Shown here: positions 35,905-47,213 of the stretch, in pieces
Layout of the letters: each line of letters begins with the position of its first letter
Position numbering within the stretch: the first letter of the stretch is position 1
Assembly (NCBI GenBank): GCA_905178155.1
Contig: CAJINV010000007.1
Location: forward strand, 3,614,265-3,678,264
From: Amoebophrya sp. A120
Taxonomy: Eukaryota; Sar; Dinophyceae; Syndiniales; Amoebophryaceae
Direction of reading: 5' to 3'
DNA: 64,000 nt
The notes under the pieces: generated by a model
What the model saw: only the letters and a program-made list of their open reading frames with translations
The model's database searches: none
Told to the model about the DNA's origin: nothing
Position numbers and translations under genes: made by a program

Positions 35905-37389
35905 ATGAACCAAGCTCCGCTCGCCCCTCTTTCTCTGGACGCCATCGCGGCGGCGTCCAGCCAGATTGACTCGGACAAGGACCTGGAAATCGTGGAAGCC
36001 GTGATTCGCAACGACTACTTGGAGGTAAAAACCATCCTCGCCAAGAAATGCGAGGACCGCCTCCGCCTCCCGAACCAGGTGGATTTCCAGGGCACGCCGT
36101 GTCTGATGCTGACGTCCGACGCCGATATCATCAAGCTCCTCCTGGAGGCCGAGGCCAACCCGAACGCCACGGACTTCCACGAGGTCACCCCGTTGCACAA
36201 GCAGGCGCTGCGCCCGGGCGCGAAGAGTTTGGACATCGCGAAGATGCTTCTGAAGTTCAACGCCAACATCCACTCGGTGGACGGGAACAACGACACACCA
36301 CTGATCTTCGCGGTGGAGTCCGGGCAGTTCAAAATGACCAGATTTTTGCTCAACAACGGCGCCAACGTCTTCCACGAAAATGCGCAGAAACAGACCGCAT
36401 TGCACTCCGCCGTCGGGAAGGGTAACAAAACGCTGTGCGGGTTGCTGCTTGCGACGGCGGGAATCAGCGCTGTTTCTAGGACGAGTGCGGAAGGAGGTAA
36501 TATACAGGAAGACAAACATGGAATTGGACAGGAGACCGCGGTGCCTACTGGTAACAAGCCAGAGCCCGACTCCCCGACCGGAATGCTCGACGTTTCTTCA
36601 GACGAAGAAGAGGATCCGCTAGAGAACGAGGGTGGACACGGCTACGTACCGGCGGCTTCCTCCGCTGAAGAAGAAGCGTCATCTTCCCCAACGTCCACGG
36701 AAAACACAACCACGACAAGGAGTACAACGATGAACAAAGTTCCTCCACCCAGGCTGCAAGACGCAGACTCCGCTTCCCAGTGGCGAGAAAAGCTGGGGGA
36801 GCACGCGTTTGCGAAGCAACAGTTTAGCATCGCGAAGCAGTTGTTAGATAGTGAGAAATTCGAGGCACTCTGGAGCGATTTGAAGGAGAACAGACGGAAA
36901 ATTCAGCAAGTAAAAGACGCGGTATTGGAGTGTTGCGAAACGGGCGATCTGAACGAATTGAAATCGTTGGTCTTTGGCGAAACAGGTCAAAAGTCCTCAT
37001 CTTCCTCTTCCGCAGTAGATCCTTTGACAATCCAGCAACTCCTCGGCACGGCAACCGACGATGGGGACGTGCCGTTGGTGTCTGCCATGGAGAACAGCCA
37101 AGACCACATCGTTTTCTTCCTCTTGAACGAACTGCAAGCGGCGGTTCAGAAAACTGGTGACAAGGAATTTCTGCGAACGGCGGTGAATGCAGTGGAAGTC
37201 TCAACCGCAGAGTCCTGTTTGATGAAAGCAGCGAGATATGGAAACGCGGAGGTCCTGAAGAAACTTCTGCTTCTCGGGGCGGATGCCAGTGCAAAAAACG
37301 AGATGAATCAAACGGCTCTGATGTTGGCGCAAACATGGGGACCGTTTGAGGAAATTGAGAAGATGCTAGAGGAGAGGACGCCGCTGTAA
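35905..37389 (+). CDS. Ankyrin-repeat protein
   Basis: About 494 residues, single exon, starting at MNQAPLAPLSLDAIAAASSQ; an upstream in-frame extension to 35686 has no family support. Ankyrin units are visible at both ends: N-terminal block (~25-180) with DADIIKLLLEAEANPNATDFHEVTPLH, MLLKFNANIHSVDGNNDTPL, TRFLLNNGANV and QKQTALHSAV; C-terminal block (~345-490) with TADDGDVPLVSAMENS, TAESCLMKAARYGNAEV and LLLGADASAKNEMNQTALMLA. A disordered acidic/Ser-rich linker (~200-290) separates them. Ankyrin repeats bind proteins; no partner or enzymatic domain is visible. Confidence 0.85.
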   Translation: MNQAPLAPLSLDAIAAASSQIDSDKDLEIVEAVIRNDYLEVKTILAKKCEDRLRLPNQVDFQGTPCLMLTSDADIIKLLLEAEANPNATDFHEVTPLHKQALRPGAKSLDIAKMLLKFNANIHSVDGNNDTPLIFAVESGQFKMTRFLLNNGANVFHENAQKQTALHSAVGKGNKTLCGLLLATAGISAVSRTSAEGGNIQEDKHGIGQETAVPTGNKPEPDSPTGMLDVSSDEEEDPLENEGGHGYVPAASSAEEEASSSPTSTENTTTTRSTTMNKVPPPRLQDADSASQWREKLGEHAFAKQQFSIAKQLLDSEKFEALWSDLKENRRKIQQVKDAVLECCETGDLNELKSLVFGETGQKSSSSSSAVDPLTIQQLLGTATDDGDVPLVSAMENSQDHIVFFLLNELQAAVQKTGDKEFLRTAVNAVEVSTAESCLMKAARYGNAEVLKKLLLLGADASAKNEMNQTALMLAQTWGPFEEIEKMLEERTPL

Positions 37390-38572
37390 AATACATGCTC
37401 GTGTTGGATATACAAAATATACAGCGAACTGTGGACAAGCAAAGGCACACACAGACAAGAAATATGCTGCTATCGCAGTCGATTGTTTGAAAATCTTTTC
37501 TGGCGCCCCCGCCCTGGCAGTTTTTTTACTGCTCGTGGTTGACCGTCTTACTTTTACAAAGCAATTTTTGCCATGGTCGCAGCAAGCGCTTCCAAGACCC
37601 ACGCTGGACGTGATGTGCCTTGCGTCATGTGAGTGTTCAACAACAAGGACGACAGGAACACGACTAGTTCACATAGATTGCCAGAACTTCTTGCAGCGTG
37701 CCGCCTTCCTGTGGTAGCTTTATCAGAATGGTACAAGATGACAGACCGATATCGTCTACTCCTTCGTGCTGGTGCTCTAGGTTATTTCATGTCCGGTGTG
37801 CTCGAAGGATTTGAGTTTGTGGAAGATCAAGTATAGATAGACTTCAGCCAGTAGTTGCTGATGCTCGGGCAGATAAGATCACGAGGATCTTCTACTTTTG
37901 CAAGTAAAGGATTTCTATTTCCTCGGTCTTTCCGAAATGAAGGACCTGCATGCAGACCAAGCTAAAACAAGACGTAGGAGCTTCAAAATGTAGCATTTAG
38001 ACGTGCTTTCACGTATCGTGATCTAGAAGTGTTCTGAGAAGTCCTCGCGAGCCCATTATGTTGTGAAGTATGAGAAGCGCCTTGCCGTCTTGATAATGAC
38101 GCTGCAATGTCCACCACCGTCCAGCGGCGCCCGGACCCAGCAGACGCAAAAACTATCCACCTTTCCTGTGCACCGCGCCGTCGCAAGAAGGTAGAAAGCT
38201 GCCCAAGCCCTCGTTTGCAGGTACTAGGAAGATATAATCCGGTAATTGACCTCGTCGCTTCTTCCCTCGCTCTAGCTTCTAGTACCGGACCAAAAACGGC
38301 TACAAAATTCCGTCCGTAACGGAGCTTCCGCCGAAGGATCCGACGGCGACCGGATCTTCTATGGAGTGCAAGAGTATCGTGCCTGTTCCAGCAACAAAAT
38401 GTAGTAACACGACAATCTTACAGAAGTTCAATACCGAATTTCTCATGCTGATTTTGGAGAGGGAAAGATATTGTCATGCGATATAGATATTGCAGTTTCG
38501 ACGACGACATTCGCGAACTACACGATACAACTTCATTTACCTTGTATACCTTCGGCGTCGGGTTCGACGAAC
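37390..38572. other. Intergenic spacer
   Basis: About 1.2 kb between the ankyrin gene and the myosin start. Only short frames; one TTGTCATGC-type motif at about 38472 but no inverted-repeat element. No RNA gene seen. Confidence 0.5.
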
Positions 38573-41500
38573 ATGAGCGGCGGGGATGACACCTACGCGC
38601 CCGGCACGCTCATCTGGATCCGGTCCGATGAGGAGGTGTGGCAGGCGGCGGAGGTCCTCTCCGCCGGCAAGGGCGAGATCGTCGTCAAGCTCGACAGCAG
38701 CAACGAGCAGGTCGTCGTGAACCCCCAGAAGGACCCGATCTACCTGCGATCACGGGATTTGTACACGGCGGAGGGGTTGGTCGCGCTGGATGATCTGACG
38801 CAATTAACGCATCTCCACGAGCCGGCAGTTCTCCACTCGCTTCAAATGCGGTTCGACATCGACAAGATCTACACCTTCACCGGGCCGATCTTGATCGCCG
38901 TGAATCCGTTTAAGACGATAGCCGATTTGTACTCGTTGAAAAGCTTAAAGTCCTACATCCAGAACGCCGCAACATCTGGGCAAGTGCCGGAGAAGGACCA
39001 ACAGCAGAACAAACCGCACGTCTACGCCACGGCGGCGGCCTCGTTCAAGGGGTTGTGTGAGGGAAACAAGTCGCAAACGATCTTGATCTCCGGGGAGTCC
39101 GGGGCGGGGAAGACGGAAACGACAAAGTTCGTTATGAAGTTCCTGGCTTTGGCTGGCGCCGGGGAAAGCGGGGTCAGCGACGTGGAGAGGCAGGTTTTGG
39201 AGTCAAATCCCCTGCTGGAGGCGTTCGGAAATGCGAGGACGTTGAGGTAAAAAGTACAAACCGTAAGGCTTTCCGTTTGATGTGCTGCACGATCTCAGAT
39301 CATGCATAGGGGCTCCGTACACGTTTTACTTGCATTTTTCCTGCACAAAATCCTCAATCTCATACAGAAACGACAACTCTTCTCGTTTTGGGAAATTCAT
39401 CGAGTTGCAGTTCAAGCCCGAGCAGAGCGCCAACAAGAACTACCGACTCTGCGGCGCACGGATCCACACTTATCTTTTGGAGAAGGTCCGCGTTACGGAG
39501 CAGCAGGAAGGCGAAAGAGATTTCCATTTGTTCTACCAGGCCTGCGCCGCCGCCGCCGCGAGTGTGAGCGGCAGTGGCTCACCGGGCGCGGGAGAGTTGG
39601 TTTACAAGGTACAGAACCTGGTGTCCTCGATGAGGGTGTGGCGTTTCTTATGCTCAATAAAACAGCGCATGAAGACGTAGATGAATGTGTTGTTTCGTTT
39701 CTTGCTATACGTAAAAACAAAATTGACAGTTTCCCCAACTCCGAAACGACGCCCGCCCAGCAACGCTGGACTTAACCGGTTTCGCCGAGTTTTCCCACTT
39801 TCGCTACCTGACAAGGTCGAGCTGCTGGCAGTTGAAGGATGTGTCGGACGTACTGCAATTCGAGCACACAATAAACGCCATGCTAACAATAGGGATAACA
39901 GAAGCACAGGTATTAGTTCTTCTCCTTGTCATCTTGATCTTCTGAGGCGTGGTCAGGACGAAGTGTGCAATTTGTATTGCGAAAACGGAATTTTTTAAGT
40001 GAGAATCTGTAAAGTAGATTGCCATGCAAAATATCCAAAAGGATTCGTCCAGGTCAACGCCATTTTCGGGTGCGTCTGTGCCGTTCTGCACCTCGGTTCC
40101 TGTACTTTCGAACAAGACCCAAAAGACAGCGACGCATCGGTCTTGGCGGAGAAGACCAAGGACCGCATGGCCCACGCTGCGAGGTGTCTCGGCGTCTCTC
40201 CCGAGAAGTTCGCGCACGCCTGCAGTCACAAAACGATCAAAACCGCCACGGAGGGATCGGTCATTGCCGATCTGAACAAAAATCAAGCAGAAGCCTGTCG
40301 CGATTCCGCCGCGCGGTACCTCTACGGCCGGGTTTTCTTAGACGTGGTCCAGAGAACGAACGAATCCATTGGGTACCGAACGGACGTCGAGCTGTTTTGC
40401 GGCGTGTTGGACATTTTCGGCTTCGAGTGCTTCAAGGTGAACAGCTTCGAACAGATCTGCATCAACTACACAAATGAAAGACTGCAGCAGTTTTTCAACG
40501 AGTTTGTTTTCAAACTGGAAGAGTCTCTGTACAACCGGGAAGGGATTCCGTGGGACCCATTAGATTTCCCCGATAATCAAGACTCGGTCGATTTGTTGGA
40601 AATCAAACCCTCCGGGATTTTTGCGATGTTGGATGAGGAGTGCATGGTGCCGAACGGCTCCGACCAGGGGTTCGTGAACAAACTGGTCAAGCAGCACAGC
40701 GCCCACAGGAGATTCGACGTGATCAAAACGCGGCCAAACTGGTTCGTCGTCAAGCACTTCGCCGGGCCGGTCGGATACGAGTCGGCGAATTTCTTGGATA
40801 AGAACAAAGATCAGCTCTCGATGGATGTGGTGGATTTGATGAAAAGCAGCGAAAACGAGTACGTGCGGAATTTGTTTTTGACCGACAAGAAATTCCAGGA
40901 GCAGCACAACGCGGGCGAAAGGAGAATGAGCAAGAAGCGGATTGTGACGATATCGAGTGAGTTCCGGGACCAGTTGCAACATTTGATGACAACGGTGAAG
41001 TCAACCGAACCACACTTCATCCGGTGTATCAAGCCGAATCCGGACAATCTGTGTGACGTGTACGATAGGCCAGGCGTCACGGAGCAGCTGCGGTAAGATC
41101 GTGCGGCCTTTGCTTTAGATGCAAGAGTATCCAAACAGATGATTGATACTCGATGATCAAATTGCTTGTTCTGATGTTCATGGTTTTATGCCACTACTAT
41201 CAGGTACGGTGGTGTCTTGCAAGTGGTCCAGGTTTCCCGCGCGGGATACCCGGTTCGCGTCAAGCCAGAGGACGCTTGGCTCGACTACCGAATTCTCCTT
41301 CCCACCCATCTCCGAAAGGATTACGAGGAGATGGCCGACCTTTCCGCTTCCGACAGGGTGAAGAAGATGCTCACCTACCTCGTGCGAGAACTGAACATCG
41401 TCATCGCTAACTCGGTCGGTCCGGTGTGGGCGGTCGGCAAAACTTTGGTGTTTTTCAAGCAGCACACGTACGAGCGAATTTCGCAGCGGAGGCTGATCAT

Positions 41501-44500
41501 CCGCGGGGCGGCGGCGGTCAAAATCCAGGCAAAATACAAGGCGGTGAAGGCCGCCCGGGAATTCGAGTTGTTGCAGTACTGCTGCAGCCATTTGCAGGCG
41601 TTGCTCCGGGCGAAGGAAGCAAGGGATTTGCTGGACGCGAAGCGACAGGAATTCGCAGTGGTGCAGATACAGAAGGTCGCAAGAGTGCAGTTGGCGAAGA
41701 AAGAGTACTATTGCTGCATGTGTTGTCGTGCATCGTCTTTGAAAGACTCTGATGTGATTTTGGATTTGTAATTTGGTAGATTATCGTGCCTGTGCTGCGC
41801 CTTGGTTCAGCTGACGCACCATGACACCAATAGCAACCTGAGCGATCAAGATCGTCCCCATCAACTACAACACCTGTACTAGGTACCGCAAAATCCGCAA
41901 GGCGATCATTCTGATGCAGGCCGCGTGGCGGGGGAAGAAGGGACGCTCTTTCGCCAAGGAATTCAAAAAGTTCAAAGCGATCACGAAAATCCAGGCCACC
42001 TACCGGTCCGTGCTCGAACGCCGGATTTTTGTCGCTATGCGGCTGGGTATCAACCAGCTGCAGACCAGGTGGCGCATGAAGCAGGCCAAGGTGCAACTGA
42101 AGAAATTGAAACAGGAGGCGAAGGAGGTGGGCAACCTGCTCGCGAAGCACCAGAAACAGCAGGAATTAGTCAAGGAACAGTCGCGGAAACTGCAAGAAAC
42201 GGAATCTCTCGGATTGCAGTTGAAGGCGGAGAACAAAGATCTCTCCAACCACGTCAGCAAACTGGAGCAGGAGCTGAAGAAGCAGGAGGAAAAAATGCAA
42301 GAATTGCAGCAGGATGAGGAGGTCCGCAGGAAAAAGGAGGAGGAGGAGGGGTCACTGGCGAAGATAAAAACGGAGGAATTGGAAAAGTTGGAATCCGAGT
42401 CGGATTCGCTGAAACAAGAGAATTCAAAATTGAAGGAGGAAATCGCGACTCTGAAGCAAGAAGTGGAGAAGTTGCGGGAACAGGTGGAGCAATCAAACAC
42501 GAGGTATACGCAGCTGCTGAAGAACACGGCGATGCAGTCCATGGGCCAGGGCGTGGCGGAAGCAGGGGGGCCGAGAGGGAACCGGGGCCACAAATCGGTG
42601 GATATTCAATTAGTGGGGATGCAGGGTGTGGGGAAGACGTGTCTGTTGGAGAGGCTGATCCAGGAGTCCGACCCGGCACAAATACCGAAATTCCAGCAAG
42701 ACAGAGCAAACTTCATGGGAAGATATCAGGTAAAAACATTTTTCCAGCTTTATGTTACCACCGCTACAATTTGGTTGGTTTTTGTCATGAATCAAAAGTG
42801 ACGTGAGTGCAAAGAGCTCGTTTGATCTGCAGGCGTCTTTTTGTGATGCGCTTGCGCGTCCAACATGTCCGCATTAGTACCATCACAACATTTCCAGGTT
42901 CGTGTCGGTGGCGAGGAGAGTCGCGCCTTGAACATTTTGGATTGCAGTGGCAACCCGCGCGCCGCCCAGCACATCAAGGAATACTTCGCCCGGTCCCTCT
43001 GGGTCATCGTCATCTACGATCTTTGTTCCACGGAATCCTTCAACCTGGCGAAGGACCTCATGCGCGCCGCGACGCAACAAGGCGCCGGCTGCGTGTTTTT
43101 CGGCAACAAGTGGCGTTTGGAAAACGAAAAGACCGCGGATAACAAACCACTGCAATCGTATCAGAGGAAAAAGTGTTAACGTTAACGGAATTTGTGATGC
43201 AGTCATGCATCACAAAACGGGCCCAAGTTTGTCATGCATAGCATGCATACTAGCCAAAATTTGTCACGCATATATGCAATATATGAAAAACGTTAACGTT
43301 AACACTTTTTTGGTTGATAAATCGGTCGTCGATGTGATGGTCGCGAAAGACGCGGCCGCCAGCTGCGGGGCTTTGGCGGTAGAGTCGAGCGACATCAGGG
43401 AAGCAGTGCGGATGATTCTCCGGGACATCGAATCCGAGCACCAAGCGAACACAGCGGGGGAAAAGCGCGGCGCAAACGCCATGAGCCAAGTGTTCGACCG
43501 AGTCTCGAACATGTTCGGTGCCGGGCCGAAACGGGGAAGCATGCAGGACAATGCGCAACTGAAATTGTCGCAGGTTTCAAAATCTATACGTGACTTACCC
43601 TGTTTGTGTTTTCAGAATGATGATACATTTTCACGAGCAGAGGAGCACAGCGTTTTCTTATGCGGGGCAATGCTATCAAAAGAGAAAGCTTTTTCAAAAA
43701 TTTGCTCAGATCGGCGTGCTGAAACCGTCCCTGAAGGGCACAAAACTGATGAAGCAAAACCGAAGAGAGGGCGACGTGGCAACGGAATTGAGACCAGTGC
43801 AAGAGCTGCAGGACTCAGAATCAGCGGTAAGGTTGTTGTCATGTCATTTCAGTATCGTACCATGGGACTGTGATGAAACAGTACTCATCTTCAGAGCAAA
43901 CGTTCTTGACGTTGTCCGCCGCATTGCAACACGAGAATAGCGAAACTAAAAACATCAAAAGAAAACTGAAACTCTCTCAGGTCACCTGCATCGTGTTCGG
44001 CCAGGAGCGATTACACCGGTCCTACATCCTGCTTGCCGCCGCGTCAAAGGATGGTACGGTTGTCATTTACCGATGCTACCGCACGGAAATGGAGCTGTCA
44101 ATCCTAGACATGGCCGAGTTCCCAGCAGGGCAGGAAGACGAACGACACGAGGGTGCGGACCATTCCAATATCGCGGTACACAGCAGACTCGTGGGGCACA
44201 GCAGGGCGATTACATCGGTACAAAACTGCTGCTCCAACTACACCTGTGACCGAGCTGTGTGTGCCGCCGGTGTCTCAGCCTCATTGTGGTGCGTTGTTCT
44301 CATGCACCGGAGATGGAACTGCAAGTGGGGTAGTTCCAAAGACTTTCCAAAACTATTCACATCTAAATTTTGAAATTCAATTCACTCTTCACAGATTTTC
44401 TTCAACCTCTTGGAGGACCAATTGGTCACCACGTCCATCGACAAGTCCGTCCGATTTTGGTCGGTGGAAACCGGTGAGATGTTGAAAGTCTTCACAGACT

Positions 44501-45544
44501 CGTCTCCCGTCCCCGTCGCAACATTTCTTCCCTTCAACCCCCAAGTCTTCGTCGCAGCCAACAGCAACGCCGTCTTGCGGCTGGTGAACGTGCAAAACGG
44601 AATGGTCATGCAAAAGCTCAAAGTGGAAACGGAAGTGCGAGCGCTCAAATTCGACGACAGCGGGCTGTTTTTGATTGCGTATCCTATTGTTACATGTTTT
44701 AGTTTTACTTTGCCCGTGCGTAAAATCCGTAACCGTATATGCATTTCTTTCCCAAATGCAAGGAAGTGAAGTTACTTACGTGCCATCTCTTATGCTGAAA
44801 GATGCCGAGAGAATGAAAAGCCATTGAGTTTGAGTTGACTTCGAAAATAAACAGCGGCACCAAAAACGGATCGATCCACGTGCTAGAAGCCTCGGATTCC
44901 TCAACCCTCAAATTCCGGTTCAAAGTCCAGCTCGCTCGTGGTGGTGTGACCTGCATCACCTTCGTGCCGGCCGCTCACGGCAACCCGCCCTGCCTCCTCG
45001 TGAACACGTCCGATAGTTCCGTTACCATCATAGACTGCACCTACGGACCTCCCGCCGGCGTGCTCACGAACCTAACCGTGAGGCATCGGGTGAAAGTGGC
45101 ACACTCGCTACTGCCCTTGAAGTGCTGCTACAGCCCGAGCGGGACAGGGTACTTTAGAGACTTTCTTCTTTCTTGCACCCGGTTCAATAGGAGTGTTTGT
45201 TTCTTTATCAGCTTTGTCCATCCAGCGTTCTTCCATGCGGCGGGCTCCTTCCCTGTTCGAAGTCGGGCTGTAAGGAGAAAAACCAAACAAAAAATCTAAA
45301 AACCAGTTACCTCGTGTCCGGAAGCGAAGACAAGGAGGTCTATATCTACTCGCTCGGCCGCGGCAACAACTACAAGATGCAGTACTTGAAGCACCACTTA
45401 GTTCCCGTCGTCGCTGTCGCAACCAACTACCAGGACACCCTCCTCGCGTCTGCGGACTCGCTCGGCCGCATCGTGCTCTGGCGCCGGATGGACTTTAGCC
45501 ACCTGGGGGGCGGTGCCGCCGGGGCTGGGGGACAGGCGATGTAG
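38573..45544 (+). CDS. Myosin with IQ, coiled coil, Ras/Rab-like GTPase and WD40 tail
   Basis: 1700 residues from 13 exons: 38573-39246, 39368-39608, 39790-39909, 40053-41092, 41204-41704, 41883-42729, 42898-43158, 43325-43573, 43710-43826, 43981-44217, 44395-44678, 44855-45148, 45307-45544. Motor (~80-760): P-loop [12 protein letters not shown], switch [17 protein letters not shown], switch [22 protein letters not shown], and FIRCIKPN. An N-terminal SH3-like strand region ([18 protein letters not shown]) precedes it. IQ-type segments ([39 protein letters not shown], ~790-930), then a coiled coil (~930-1080). Next a small GTPase-like domain (~1098-1265): P-loop [12 protein letters not shown] for DxxG, GNKW for NKxD, ALAVESSD near the SAK loop. 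WD40 repeats (~1350-1700) include [20 protein letters not shown] and [17 protein letters not shown]40-tailed myosins are known in apicomplexans (MyoF type); the GTPase insert is the unusual part. One intron is introner-like; the rest are GT-AG. Confidence 0.9.
43159..43319. mobile_element. Introner-like element family G, in myosin GTPase domain
   Basis: 161-bp element with inverted repeats containing AAAAAGTGTTAACGTTAACG; ends TATCAGAGG and GGTTGATA. Exact duplication AATCG at 43154-43158 and 43320-43324. Removal gives [15 protein letters not shown] in frame. Three TTTGTSRYGC-type motifs inside. Confidence 0.88.
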
Positions 45545-47213
45545 TACGCTGCTACGCTGAGACAATCCTACTCCTAGATGTGGAAGCAGCTGCGACGGGT
45601 AGCAGAATTACAGTAGTGCGACCACAGTTCGCCGATCGTGCTGTGCGAGCTACTCGTACGGGTTTGAAAACAGAGGAAACGTTGACGTCAGACATTCATT
45701 GCCTATCCTCACGAGATTTTTTTAAACAAAAACTAATTCGAAAATTTCAAAGACAATTTGCATCAACGTCCAGAAGGTATACTATATCATCTTTTTTGTT
45801 GTTCGCAGCAGGGGAAGTACTCAAGTTGTGGATATGGCCGGCATTTCCCTGCTGTGGCCGTAGAGAGGTATAGTTTCTGCTTCGTTCGCTTTACGATTAC
45901 GTTTATTTTCACTTTCAAATTCATACTCAATTGCAGTGCCACACGGATGAAACCGGCTATTAGATTGGTTTTACTAGTAGCCTCAGTCGATTCACCGTTG
46001 TAGCGGTCGGGTTTCTTGGTGGTCGGCGCTACAACAGGAACGATGTGCTTCGTATCCCGGCATACGGCTGCGTCAAAATCAATGATGGCATTCTCTGCAG
46101 CATCATGGACGCACTACTTTTGCGCTTTTATAGTTGGAAATTCTGTATCTGTATCATGTACTAAAGACGAGACATTTTTACACATGTACAAAAAGAACAG
46201 GCTTGGTGAATCAAAGTCATTCACGCGCACCGCACCGTTGACTGTAGCCGTCTTTCGTTCATTTTGCAGGCTTGGCTGGTAGGTTCGGGTTGCTGAAGGT
46301 CCTCCTTCTTACTTTCAGAAACTACTATTCCGAGTCGGGTCACCAACATGTTTTAAAACCGTATCACTGCTACACGTCAACGAAGGTTATTCCGACTCAC
46401 CCAGAAATTAATTGAATGTGCTTTTCGACATTGCTGACTTCTTTAGTTTCAAGCCGAATGAACGCGAATACGTCCGTGGTAAGTAGCATTAGCAACAACG
46501 CGTCTCCGCCAATTCAGTCACTTTGCTCAACCCCAGCTACCTGCGCCGGTTCAGGATGCAGGTGGCGAAGATGAGATCTTGCACAAAGCTCGTACGTTGG
46601 CAAGGGAGTAGCTCGGGACATCATTAATGAAAAATGTGTTCCCATTCACTACGTTCAGCATTTCTCATTCCCATTGTACTAGCAGCAACAAAAGACGGTG
46701 TTGAATGAAAAGAAAATCTGGAATTATTCACAGCCTTATTTACCAACACGCGATAACTGTTTCATTTTCTCTTGTTTCCAACTAGCACATGTAGTTTATG
46801 CACGGCGCAAGAGGGCAGGGTCGAGTTGCAACTTCCATTTACATTTTGACAATTTTGCACGAAATTAATCATGCTGCGCCTGCGTATTGGCAAATCAAAA
46901 TCTGAAACGCGGACAAGCACAAGATAGTACTGCTTACTCTGCGCCTCTTGTCATCTTCATCTACTGCTCTCTCGAAAAACCTAAACCATTTTTCTTTGTC
47001 CATCTTCGCGTCGGTCGTTTGGTTTGCACGATTTTTTCTTGCGACTACAACTTTTTCTTTCCCGGCGTCGTTGTGTACTTGGAGGCTCTCTACTTCGTTG
47101 TAGTTCTGTCAGAGAACAAGGTCGTGTTTCTGGTGCACCGCAATTAACGATTTAACTACAACGACCGATCGCGGCGACGTTAGCAACGAAGACCGACGGG
47201 GCTTAACACCAAC
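45545..47213. other. Gene-free spacer
   Basis: About 1.7 kb between the myosin and the Ser-rich gene. Several 60-100-codon frames on the + strand lack recognisable domains and do not extend the WD40 tail. No repeats or RNA genes identified. Confidence 0.45.

Noticed and set aside
46887-47147. 86-codon hydrophobic frame before the Ser-rich gene
   Set aside because: No ATG-supported start, no recognisable family and composition like random AT-rich sequence.
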